Shown here: in pieces, positions 9,752 through 20,297 of the stretch
How positions within the stretch are numbered: the first letter of the stretch is position 1
Layout of the letters: every line of letters begins with the position of its first letter
Origin: Quercus robur
Lineage: Eukaryota; Streptophyta; Magnoliopsida; Fagales; Fagaceae
Assembly (NCBI RefSeq): GCF_932294415.1
Contig: NC_065538.1
Location: 20,925,759 to 20,989,758 of the forward strand
DNA: 64,000 nucleotides
Direction of reading: 5' to 3'
Position numbers and translations under genes: made by a program
Notes under the pieces: generated by a model
The model's database searches: none
What the model saw: the letters and a program-made list of their open reading frames with translations, nothing else
What the model was told of the DNA's origin: nothing

Positions 9752-10453
9752 TGTAGGGCCGGGGAGCTTATGATCCGGCCCACGCTCTATCCGGGCTCAG
9801 GGCCCGTGCCGAGGAGGTAGTGTGCCGAGGATGAGTGATCAAAGGCCGAGGGGTTAAGGGGAACAGCTAAGAACGACCCTATCCTCGGCACTCCAAGACT
9901 TCGATGATAAGAGCAACGTCTTAGTGAAGGATATCTCCAAATAGTCCCCTGAAGGGGATGTGAGTGGAATAGGGCCCACGTGGAGGTACGGTGCAAAATA
10001 GGTTCAAGGAAAATACGTCCCCTCCGCATTAAATGCGCCGGCCAGCGTCCTGATCATGTTAATGAGAAAAGACGCTTGGATGGTGTAACTTTGATCCTCG
10101 CAACTAACAAAAAGTAAGAGGGGACAGCTGATGGGATAGGTACAGAAGTAAGCACCTGCCTGACCAACAAGTGGAGGGCTAAGATCAACCAAGAAGGACT
10201 ATATAATGATAAAAGTTAGTGCACCAAGAGAAGGCTGGGAAAAATGGCTAAAAACCAGAGCCTCCCAGCCCGCCTCCAGGAGAAAGACTCCTAGGGCGAA
10301 GACGACTTAACCATGTATGAGCACCACTAGAAACCCACCGTCTGGTGATTGAGGCCTAGCCTTTCAAACCCACGCTCTACAAATGATATTGTTTGGGCCT
10401 TTTTACGTGCGAACCCAACACCGCTGCGGGTCGTTACGAATCGTGTCCTTACA
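9752..10453 (+). repeat. Left LTR (702 bp)
   Basis: TGTAGGG...CTTACA. It is nearly identical to the right LTR, with a TATA-like ctatataatgataaa at 10199-10213 that could start transcription. Confidence 0.92.
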
Positions 10454-10473
10454 ATTGGCCCCGTCTGTGGGAA
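10454..10473 (+). promoter_or_regulatory. Primer-binding-site-like stretch
   Basis: attggccccgtctgtggga immediately follows the left LTR. It resembles the TGGCGCCGTC...GGG tRNA-complementary sites of gypsy elements, with a C in place of the usual G. It sets the element's orientation. Confidence 0.6.
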
Positions 10474-10676
10474 AGGCTTGTGTGTTGGCATAGACGGTAG
10501 GTCGAGAAAGTCCCCTTGTCATTTCTAACAGCCGGTTATAGTGTTCTAGCGTAGAGTTCCACTAGAGGCTATGATTCTTGACTAGGGGCTACGCTTTGTA
10601 GCGTCAATCGCATGGATGGTTCTAGGAGCTTGGCCGAGGAGCCAATCCCCCTAAAGCCAAGGCCCCATGCCGAAAA

Positions 10677-11862
10677 CTGAGTTTTGGACATAACCAAGGT
10701 ATTGCATGGTCCTTGGACTCAACCTATGGGGAAACCAACTACTTGGAAGAAAAACTGAGTTTTGGATAGAACCAAGGTATTGCATGGTCCTCAGACTCAA
10801 ACCTATGGGGAAACCAACTACTTAGATGAGAAAACTGAGTTTTCGACAGAACCAAGGTATTGCATGGTCCTTGGACTCAAACCTATGGGGAAACCAACTA
10901 CTTAGATGAGAAAACTGAGTTTTGGACAGAACCAAGGTATTACATGGTCCTCGGACTCAAATCTATGGGGAAACCAACTACTTAGATGAGAAAACTGAGT
11001 TTTGGACAAAACCAAGGTATTGCATGGTCCTCGGACTCAAACCTATGGGGAAACCAACTACTTAGATGAGAAAACTGAGTTTTGGACAGAACCAAGGTAT
11101 TGCATGGTCCTCAGACTCAAACCTATGGGGAAACCAACTACTTAGATGAGAAAATTGAGTTTTGGACAGAACCAAGGTATTGCATGGTCCTCGGACTCAA
11201 ACCTATGGGGAAACCAACTACTTAGATGAAAAAACTGAGTTTTGGACAGAACCAAGGTATTGCATGGTCCTCGGACTCAAACCTATGGGGAAACTAACTA
11301 CTTAGATGAGAAAACTGAATTTTGGATAGAACCAAGGTATTGCATAGTCCTCAGACTCAAACCTATGGGGAAACCAACTACTTAGATGAGAAAATTGAGT
11401 TTTGGACAGAATCAAGGTATTGCATGGTTCTCGGACTCAAACCTATGGGGAAACCAACTACTTAGATGAGAAAACTGAGTTTTGGACAGAACCAAGGTAT
11501 TGCATGGTCCTCGGACTCAAACCTATGGGGAAACCAACTACTTAGATGAGAAAACTGAGTTTTGGACAGAACCAAGGTATTGCATGGTCCTCGGACTCAA
11601 ACCTATGGGGAAACCAACTACTTGGAAGAAAAACTGAGTTTTGGACAGAACCAAGGTATTGTATGGTCCTCGGACTCAAACCTATGGGGAAACCAACTAC
11701 TTTTTAATATCTATCGAGTTTTGGACAGAACCAAGGTATTGCATGGTCCTCGGACTCAAATCTATGGGGAAACCAACGACTTTTTAATATCTATCAAGTT
11801 TTGGACAGAACCAAGGTATTGCATGATCCTCAGACTCAAACCTATGGGGAAACCAACTGCTT
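10677..11862 (+). repeat. 80-bp tandem repeat array, about 15 units
   Basis: The unit begins ctgagttttggacagaacca, continues aggtattgcatggtcctcgg and ends near aaccaactacttagatgag. Unit starts fall at 10677, 10755, 10835, 10915 and then every 80 bases to 11555, followed by 11634, 11715 and 11795. Most units differ by only a few bases. The last two have a changed end (ctttttaatatctatc). The array lies in the 5' untranslated part of the LTR element, between the PBS and the antisense gene. A frame of 100 codons runs across the last units, but it is only a reading of the repeat. Confidence 0.95.
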
Positions 11863-12241
11863 AAAGAAACCTGGGCACTAAGCAGGACTTAGCGACTACA
11901 TGTGACATCTAAAACGATGCCTATATCTTCGTTGAATGAGGGTTAGAAATGAGTCCAAGGCTCTGCAGGAGCAGGTAAGCTAGGGTTTTGAAACACGATG
12001 TTAAATGTATCGTATGCACAAATATTCGTACGTGTTAAGGTAAATTAGTTCAGAATTCATAAATAATAGTAAGTATCGACAAGGGCAACTAACAAGTAAC
12101 CAAAAGGAAAAATGGAGAAAAAGATTTCATATATACATGTCCAACAGGTTCAAACTACTAATGGATTACAAAGTTTTCGAAATGAAAAAGAAACAAGTTA
12201 ATCGTTAAACTAAAAACAAATACGGAGCCTAGCCAGGGTTT

Positions 12242-14933
12242 CTATTTCTTTAGTTTTGCGTTGGCCACGTCCTGGGAAGGCGGAACGGGATCAGCTTCGA
12301 CGCCCTGGAGGATAGTCCCTTCTGGGGAAGGCTGAACAGGGTCAGCATCGGTACTTTTGGGGACCACAGCAAGGGGAATTGCCTGTGGGGGCTGGGCAAG
12401 TATGGCTGGTTCCTCAACATTAGGCATCTGAGTGCCAACCCCGGGCTCAGTAACCTCTTTGGGTGCCTCAGGATCCGTATGCTGAGATATTTCTATCACA
12501 TCCTGAAGTTTTCCCTCTTTGAGCGTCTTGCCAGGAGAGCCGCCGACCTGTAAGTCTTCTGACTGAGTGACCCTTTCCTCGGGTTGGTCACCCATAGCCA
12601 CGGAGCTGGAGGAAGTAGCCTTACGGATGGCTGTAGGGTAGAATATGTTCTCCGCCTTCCACAAATCGGATGAAGCATTCACCCCAGCTTGCTTCAATGC
12701 CTCTTCCCAAACCTGGAAGCAGTAAAGCCTGCATACTCCGGGAATCTGGGCTTTAAGAATGGCTTGGGTTTCAGCTACCCCCGCATTATAACCATCATCC
12801 TCGGCTGTTTCCTTGGCAACCTCAGCCTCATTTCTGGCAAACTCGGCCTTCTGCTTGGCCCTTACGGCTTCATCACGGGCATACTCCGCCACCCCTTTGT
12901 CATGCTCGGCCGCGGCTAGCTTTTTACCTAAATCCTTGATCAGGTCTTTAGCTATTTGCAACTGATCCTCGGTTTCTAGGAGACGTTTTGTTTGGTCCTC
13001 GGCCTGTTTTTGGGCGCTAGCTAAGCCCGCCGAGGCATTATCCCTTTCACGGATAGCGACTGTTAGGTTAGCCCTGGCCTTGGTGAGGTCATCCTCAGAA
13101 GCTTGGAGGGTCTTCGCGGCCGCTAAGCGCTTGGTGTGTTCATTCTCGGCTGCCTTACTCTTATTATTCACCTCTTCCTCCATCCTATAGGTGGCCTGGA
13201 GAGCCTGGCAAGGGAGATAAATGTATAGTTAAAGACAAACCAGGAGCGAGAGTTAATAAAGTTTTAGGTTTCAAGAAACCTTACCATGCCCAAGTACCTC
13301 TTAGTACTGAGGAAGACCTCCTGCATCCTAATTTTTCTCAGTCCATCCATGTCAGTGGGAAGTAGTATGGTTCTCCCTAGTGCGACTGCCACGTAGCCAC
13401 CCTCGCCATCTCCAAGGTCCCTCATGGATGCAGTTTCCAGTAGTGGACCCCCGTGGAGCATTGGGGCAGGAAGCCAGGCGCTTGGCGAGGACTGGGCCTC
13501 GATCCCCTTTCCCTTGCTTTGAGAGGATTGGACTTCAGTTTCTTTACCCTTACTTTGGTGTCCAATCTTTAGTTGTTTTGTGCGCGGAGCCTCCTCCTTC
13601 TCCTTAGAAGGTTGGGATTTTCCCCCGTCCATGGTTTCCTTGCCCTTGGGGCTCCTCTTTCTCTTTGAATTAGTGCCTTCCGGTCGAGGAAGCAGAGCTG
13701 GTTGGGAGGAAGCAGGAAGTTTGGGGCGGGGGGATTGTGGCTGTGACTTGGTGGAAGATGACCTAGTCTGGACGATCTGAGGCTGAGGTGGTGGGGAAGG
13801 AACATTGGGTTGTGGCGTTCCCTGCGTATCCTTCCCAGGTTGGCCATCGAGGAGTTCGAGTAGGGGGTCGGGGGCTTTCTCTTGAGTCCCATCTCGGCTT
13901 GAGAAGAGGTGCCTACCGATGACAATTCCGCCTCGGACAAGGCTGGGTCACTTATATCACCAGAAGGATCCTCGGGTTGGTGGGCTAGGTCAAATACCCC
14001 AAAACCTTCCTCGGGCCGATCTAGCTCGCCTTTGTCCTCTGCTACTTGATGAGACGAAGAGGGGCCCACCGGTGGGATGTTCTCGGGGACAGATGGTTCC
14101 TGGGAGATTGAAAATCCTGTCTCGACCACGGTAATTTTTTGAAGCCAAGGACGGCTGGCGCTGATCACGTGCCTTGCGTCCGCAAATGACTTCTGAACGG
14201 GTACCCTAGTATTTTGTGAGCTGCTCGGACTTGACCATCTCCTTCATTTACGAAAACTGCTGCTTGTAAGATGGTCTCCAAGTCCGCCCGGTTGACTAAG
14301 TGAAAATGCCGTTGGTAGGCGTGTGGATCTACAAAAAGAAAAACACGCATGCATGGTTAGTTTCCAAACAACATCAGATTAGAATGGCATTAAGGCTCAT
14401 CGCCCTTCCATTCCCAGTACCCCACCTGGTTCTCCTTCTACTATGGGGCACGGATCGCCATCGTGCCATTCACCAGAGACGATAAGGAAATCCTTATTTA
14501 ATCCCTTGTTGGAATCAGGGAGACATTGGATTAATCGAATCCTTTCGTCCCGTGTCTTCATGTAAAAGGTTTTCCCCTTCAACTTTTGGAGATTATAGCA
14601 CCAGTTCACATCATGGTAGGTCAGTCTTAACCCCATCTTCTCGTTTAAAGCGTCCACGCAACCCAGAATCCTAAAAACGTTACCGGCGCATTGGGTGGGG
14701 GCTAATCGGAAGTGCTTGAGGTAACCCCTCGTTACCGGTCCCATAGGGATTCTCATACCCCCCTCTACAAGGGCGAGGACGGGAATTACTACCGCGCCCA
14801 TTTCCCTCTTATAATGCCACTCCCCCATCTTACAATGCCTCAGACTTACGTTGGGAGGAATCCTATAATCGACGATGAACTTATTCATCGCCTTTTCAGT
14901 ATCGACTAATTTCCTCAGTCTCAATTTAGCCAT
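12242..14933 (-). pseudogene. Antisense gene of the LTR element (three exons; Transposase_28-like and coiled-coil), frameshifted
   Basis: A gene runs opposite to the LTR element. Exon 1 (14933-14426, start MAKLRLRKLV) contains a region resembling the plant putative gypsy-type transposon domain (PF04195), with RIPMGPVTRGYLKHF and LAPTQCAGNVFRILG. A 97-base intron (CCAG/GTGGGG ... TTTTTGTAG/ATCC) joins in phase to exon 2 (14328-13285). An 80-base intron (GCATG/GTAAGG ... TTGCCAG/GCTC) leads to exon 3 (13204-12242), which ends at TAG 12242-12244. Exon 3 is an alanine/glutamate/lysine-rich coiled coil (about 150 residues) followed by a Pro-rich tail. Exon 2 carries a basic, Pro/Ser/Gln-rich linker. 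Two frame breaks, near 14205 and near 13893, must be bridged, so this copy is probably dead. Function is unknown; related antisense genes are known from Tat-lineage elements such as Grande and RIRE2. Confidence 0.72.
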
Positions 14934-14939
14934 CTCTAT

Positions 14940-15468
14940 GATTTACTAAACAAACCCAACCCGCAACGGGAGAAGAAAGGGAATCAACAAAAAATAAACC
15001 CAAAAAAGAAAAAGCACGAGTTAATGGAGGTAGGGAACTTACATAAAAGAGGAAAGGCGCTTCGGATAGGCTTTTTGTGCTGGAGATAGACTTGAATTTG
15101 GACGAAAATTTAGATGAACCCAGAATATACGCGCTAGAACTCTTAAGTGCAAAACTGAAGAGACAGATCCGTTCCAAAAAATCTTTTATACTTTCTAGGG
15201 TAACTGCACAAATTTTCCCGCCCATAAAGACCAAGGGATCATGACCGTTCGATCTTCATCATGCCGTAGAACGTGGGAAACACAAAGCCGCCCGTATTTA
15301 ATGAGGCCACGTTTCGCCTTCCAAGGGCTCTAGGAACGTGTCTCGGGCAGATAAAAAGTCTCAGGAACCGATAGGTGACAAGGATGGACAGACATTGGCA
15401 GATGTATGATGTCATCAAAACCCTCCTATCCGTCCGAGGAGTCGGATAGCAGGATTTTGAGGGGCTAT
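14940..15468. other. 3' untranslated part of the LTR element, ending in polypurine tract
   Basis: No gene is seen. This part ends in aggattttgaggggctat directly before the right LTR, the expected place for the plus-strand primer. A 102-codon minus frame (14926-15234) overlaps the start of the antisense gene but has no family features. It could be leader sequence of that transcript. Confidence 0.6.
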
Positions 15469-16168
15469 TGTAGGGCTGGGGAGCTTATGATCAGGCCTAC
15501 GCTCTATCCGGGCTCAGGGCCCGTGTCGAGGAGGTAGTGTGCCAAGGAAAGTGATCAAAGGCCGATGGGTTAAGAGTAACAGCTGAGAACGATCCTATCC
15601 TTGGCACTCCAAGACTTCGATGATAAGAGCAACGTCTTAGTAAAGGATATCTCCAAATAGTCCCCTGAAGGGGATGTGAGTGGAATAGGGCCTACGTGGA
15701 GGTACGGTGCAAAATAGGTTCAAGGAAAATACGTCCCCTCCGCATTAAATGCGCCGGCCAGCGTCCTGATCATGTTAATGAGAAAAGACGCTTGGACGGT
15801 GTAATTTCGATCCTCGCAACTAACAGAAAGTAAGAGGGGACAGCTGATGGGACAGGTACAGAAGTAAGCACTTGCCTGACCAACAAGTGGAGGGCTAAGA
15901 TCAACCAAGAAGGACTATATAATGTAAAAGTTAGTGCACCAAGAGAGGGCTGGGAAAAATGGCTAAAAACCAGAGCCTCCCAGCCCGCCTCCAGGAGAAA
16001 GACTCCTAGGGCGAAGACAACTTAACCATGTATGAGCACCACTAGAAACCCACCGTCTGGTGATTGAGGCCTAGCCTTTCAAACCCACGCTCTACAAATG
16101 ATATTGTTTGGGCCTTTTTACGTGCGAACCCAACACCGCTGCGGGTTGTTACGAATCGTGTCCTTACA
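15469..16168 (+). repeat. Right LTR (700 bp)
   Basis: TGTAGGG...CTTACA, followed by the gctag duplication at 16169-16173. Confidence 0.92.
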
Positions 16169-16211
16169 GCTAGTATGGTCTTCTCAAAACAAGCCTTTTT
16201 TTTTTTTTTTG

Positions 16212-16394
16212 GGAATAATGCTAGAAATACAAACTATTTTACAAAAAAATTTACAATTGTTTATGTGATGAGTGATTATTAGTAAATGAAAAAGTGATAT
16301 TAATAGTGGACCTAGATGAAAACCAATAAGAGGTTTGACCACATCAATATTTTGTAAAAATGTTGTAAAATAGTTTGTAACTGTAGCATTACTC
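16212..16394. mobile_element. Short MITE, same family as 9473-9701
   Basis: 183 bases with inverted ends: ggaataatgctagaaataca... and its complement ending gtagcattactc. It was inserted in a T-rich run. Confidence 0.7.
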
Positions 16395-16499
16395 TTTTTT
16401 TTAGAGGAAAAAAAAAAGTTAGCTAGTATGGGATTTGATTTTTATTTGATTTAGAGGGTTTTATGGGATTTGCCAGCTATAGTATTTGAATTTTGAGTT

Positions 16500-16750
16500 G
16501 ATTTTCCATATTTATATTTCATATTAGTAATTTTATTCTATTCTATTCCTCATTCATCAACATTTCATTTAGACAAAATTAACAAACAAGGGCATGGTCA
16601 ATGACCACATTGTTCTTTCATCTCCAAAAGCAAATCCATTTATTCTCTCTTCTTCACGAAGAACCTAATCTTTGCTATCTCTTATTAAGGTAATCAAGTA
16701 GATGGTCTCAATTCCAGGGATGTCAAGTGTTTGTACTAGGCATTTTGAGG
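16500..16750. repeat. Segment R, copy 1 of 4 (unknown origin)
   Basis: Shares aacaaacaagggcatggt, caaaagcaaatccatttatt, ggtaatcaagtagatggt and ctaggcattttgagga with copies at about 30655-31030, 36835-37055 and 54690-55080. This copy lacks part of the middle present in copy 2 of R. No intact frame. See finding. Confidence 0.7.
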
Positions 16751-17063
16751 AATTTTAGATCTTTTTTTTTTTTTTTTTTTTGTATATTGTATTTGGGATT
16801 AGAAACAATTGAAAAGGGATGAGTTGATTGAAAGCACTTGCAGATATAGCTGTTTCAATCATAATTCTAAAGGCAAAATGATCAAGAGTTGAAAAGCATA
16901 ATAGTATGCTAATTAGTAATTATGAGTTCTTAGAACTTGCATTTGATTTCGATGAATCAATAATTAAAAATTATGCTGAGTTGGAGTTAAACGAAATAGT
17001 TAACATGCTGCTGTTGATTTTGAATATATATTTTTTTCTTTCCTCAGCTAGGAGGATAAAAAA

Positions 17064-17244
17064 AGAGATATGCTACGTCCACAACATTTTTACAACACAT
17101 CACATGTGGTTAGTTGTTATTAGTTCAAAATTGAAACTAACACTAAGATTACTTTTTTGCCTCAATAATAACAACCAGTAACAATCTGCAACTTAGGATT
17201 TGTTGTAAAAATATTATGAAAATATTGTGGACATATCATTTCTC
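17064..17244. mobile_element. Short MITE with agatatgct / atcatttctc ends
   Basis: 181 bases. The left end gagatatgctacgtccacaa is matched by the complement of the right end (ttgtggacatatcatttctc). It lies in sequence (about 16906-17555) that is absent from the homologous copy at 31185. Confidence 0.7.
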
Positions 17245-17618
17245 ATTAAAAAAAAAAAAAAAATCAGCTGGATCAAAAAACATCCCCATTCACTCTTGAG
17301 GTTTTGACCCATCCAGGGCTTGTACCTTGGGTTGTACTTGGATCACATTTCTTGTGAGTCTTTCGGTCTCATCTGCTCATTTACGAGTAGCCGGCTATTT
17401 TTCGGCCTTTTGTCACTCATGAAAAAACTGGGTCAGTGGGCTCTTTTCTTTAGGATCGTTCACCACAGATTTGGGTCACTAGGCCCTTTGGGATCTTCTA
17501 TGTTTCCGACCTATGATGTTAAATGCTTTCCTTATTATATTTGTATAAAAATATTTTTATTTTCGACAAAATTGTAATATTTTTATTGGCAATAATTGTT
17601 GTTTATTGCGCCAAAAGT

Positions 17619-17652
<34 letters not shown>

Positions 17653-17658
17653 AGAATC
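17619..17658. mobile_element. Micro-insertion: G + T-run (32) + GAGAATC with 11-bp direct repeats
   Basis: The insert is flanked by gcgccaaaagt (17608-17618) and gcaccaaaagt (17659-17669). The homologous sequence near 31243-31256 has no insert. Confidence 0.8.
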
Positions 17659-17699
17659 GCACCAAAAGTTCTTATCATACGGATAATAAAATAATTGAA

Positions 17700-20297
17700 A
17701 TAAAAATTTCTTTAGTCCCATAACATCAAAATTTTCACATTAGTATTTAGTGAATATTACATTTTTAGCCCTTTAATTTAGGGAATTTAACAAACTAAAC
17801 TCTATAATTTCAAAAGTAACAAATTAAACCTAACAATTTTAAAAGTAATAAATTAAATATTGAGATTTTAAAAAGTAGTAAATTGAACTTGAAGGCATTA
17901 TATTTGGAGTTTAATATAGGCTAAAAGTTTAATTTGTTACTTTCACAATTATAAGGATTTTTTTGTTACTTTTTCAAAACTCATGGTTTAATTCGTTAGT
18001 TTTAAAGCTTATAGAGCTTATAATGAAAAAAAACATATTTTTATTTATAATCCTGAAATGTTTTTCTTTTATTTGTATAATTAGATATAGATATAGATAT
18101 TTTTATTTTTTGTTATTTTCTTTAGAAATAAAACCAAAATTAAAAAAATACTAAATATATAAAAATTAAATAATTGACTTTTGACAATTATGAAATTATA
18201 TTAAGTTCATATAAATATATCATTAAATTATATTGAGTTAATATAAGTATGCATTGTATCGAGTCCAAAGTGACTCAACAAGGCTTCCCCCAACAACATT
18301 CTTCCTTTAAAGGATGGAGGGGGTATACAATGAAAGAAGCGTTGAAGGGGTCATCCTGAGTTACTGAAAAGTTGTCCAATTGCATTCGTGACCGAATCAG
18401 AGAGGTTTTTATTGCTTTCTATTCTCCTTAGCACTCTCAAACGAATCATCTTACTGCAACAAAGTGAGCTTAGGAATGAATTTGATGGAAATTTAGATAT
18501 TTGTTTGCTTTGGAAGATCCTTCTTTCCTTTTAGGTGAAAGAGGGCAAAAATTTGTGGGAAAAAAATTCCAAAGGGAGAAAGAATTCTAAAGGGAGAGAA
18601 GATTTTGTCCACCAAGCGGGACAAAGTGCAACTCCTAAGCAATTGGAGGTTTTCACTTATTTCTTGGTATCTTGCCTACCAAGCCAATAGGCAAATGGCC
18701 GAAGTGTGGAGTGTGCAAAGTTGATCTTGCACTTGTTGTGCGACCTATTGGTCCAAAGCAATATATTGCTCAAAGTGACCTACCTAGAAACTGAGTTTAG
18801 GCTGGCCCACTTCATATGACCTATTTTGATACCCATTTTTGTGACACATTTTCTACAAGCCTGATTCAACCAAGTTCAACTGCCTTGTGGATCAAATTCA
18901 TGTATTTTATTATATTTTATCATTTTAAAGCATGACCCAAGCCCATGCAATATATGGGGGAAATTGAGGAAATGTAATTTGGAGGGTATGAGTTGGTTTC
19001 TTTTGAACCTTTTGCATAAGCCTAGCCTATGCGTGCTACAAGTGGGCAAGGGACACTAGTATCACCTTCGGCTCATGGAGGAGGTCTTGTACCTGAAATT
19101 TTCAACCCAAAGAGCTTTTATACTCTGGCTGTCTGTGACCCAAAGTTTTTACCCTAAACCATTTTTGCCTTTAAAACATAGTTTGCACTCATTGGCTAAC
19201 TCCAACTATTAGGCCTCACTTAGGTGAGTATTCTAGTAATCCGAAATAGCTGACAAAATGCAACCAATTAGAGCAAACCCTTTTATTTCCCAAATCATGT
19301 TAAAAGCATGCCAAATTCTTCTCTAAACAAAAGCAGCCCAAGCCAAGACACCAAATTAGTGTCATAGATGATAAAAGCTTCTCCTACTACAAAAAAACCA
19401 ATCATTAGCAATACCCTAAACTCAATATAAAACTCTTTCTTCAACTCAAAAATCAGCCTACCACGTTTTTCCATAGAGCTGAAACTTTAGAGCAGAAACC
19501 CATTCAACCAACTAATATTCACACAATTCCGAAGCTTGGTGGTGGAAATAGAGGTACAGAGGAACCTTCCCTCTCTTCCTCACAACCTCTCTCAATTTCT
19601 AAATTGTGACTATGAATCAAAGTATTGTATTTTGTTTTAGATTGATCAAAGACCAAAACAATGTAATATTTGGTTTTTATCAAAGAGATGTCCAATTTCA
19701 ACTTATCAATAATAGTGATATATCTTTTCAATTCTCTTACTTTCTTATTTTCCATATTAAAATAAGTGACGACTCCATTGTAAAACCCTTTGCCTAAGAG
19801 GAATAATAACATCAATAGAATCTCCATTGTCTCTTGAGAGGCTATAAACACAACTCCAACCCATTCGCGTGAGTTAAGTGCCAAAACCCCGTAGAAAAAG
19901 TTTTGGCCAAGAGGTGTAGTCTTTCACACCAGTTAGCTTAACTGGGAAAATCACTTATTATTGAATAAGAAATTTATAGTTCAATTCCTGCCTATATAGC
20001 AAAAATCAATTGATGTCTTGGCCTGAAGATGAAGAACAATTATTATGGAGTGAATGCCAAAATTTTGAAATACTATCTTATCATTTTTTTTATCTCAAAA
20101 ATTAAATTTGTAAATTCGTACAAGCATCAATATTCTTCACATTACATACGGTAAGAAGAAAGATAAAACAAATCAGGTAATAGGCCTATGGCATTTTTAA
20201 AAAATTCTAGTAAATCATTAAACATATTGATACAGGCTTGTCTTGTGAATCAGGTAGGCGTGTGTCTAATAATACATTCACACATAACTAGAATATT
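17700..20297. other. Non-coding; partly duplicated, otherwise anonymous
   Basis: 17715-17920 aligns with 31303-31500. From 18280 to 19900 is sequence with a different composition and no family I recognise. It includes a TATA-like ctcaatataaaactc at 19410 that may belong to a decayed LTR. A 121-codon minus frame (19884-19519) shows no domain and I do not call it a gene. Confidence 0.5.
19915..20060 (+). mobile_element. tRNA-derived SINE (decayed)
   Basis: A-box-like gttagcttaactgg (19932-19945) and B-box-like agttcaattcc (19978-19988), followed by caattgatgtcttggcctga. The pattern resembles a common rosid SINE family. Ends and duplications are not clear. Confidence 0.55.

Larger units (their letters stand above)
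9752..16168 (+). mobile_element. LTR retrotransposon, probable Ty3/gypsy Tat type, non-autonomous, 6.4 kb
   Basis: Two LTRs (9752-10453 and 15469-16168) begin TGTAGGG and end CTTACA. The element is flanked by the 5-base target duplication gctag (9747-9751 and 16169-16173). Directly after the left LTR is a primer-binding-like stretch (attggccccgtctgtggg), and before the right LTR a purine-rich tract (ttttgaggggctat), so element orientation is plus. The LTRs differ at roughly 20-25 places by eye in 700 bases (about 97% identical), many of them C/T or G/A, so the insertion is fairly recent. The interior (5 kb) holds an 80-bp tandem array and then a gene on the opposite strand. I find no gag, protease, RT, RNase H or integrase, so movement would require enzymes from a relative. 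Confidence 0.92.

Noticed and set aside
10677..11862. CRISPR-like array
   Set aside because: The whole 80-bp unit repeats with no unique spacers, and it lies inside an LTR element of a plant genome.
11562..11864. 100-codon plus frame over the tandem repeats
   Set aside because: It is a reading of the repeat units (the same phrase recurs in the protein) and has no start context or domain.
14926..15234. 102-codon minus frame before the antisense gene
   Set aside because: No domain or repeat conservation that I can see; more likely leader of that transcript.
19519..19884. 121-codon minus frame
   Set aside because: No recognisable domain, surrounded by decayed non-coding sequence, and no splice or homology support.
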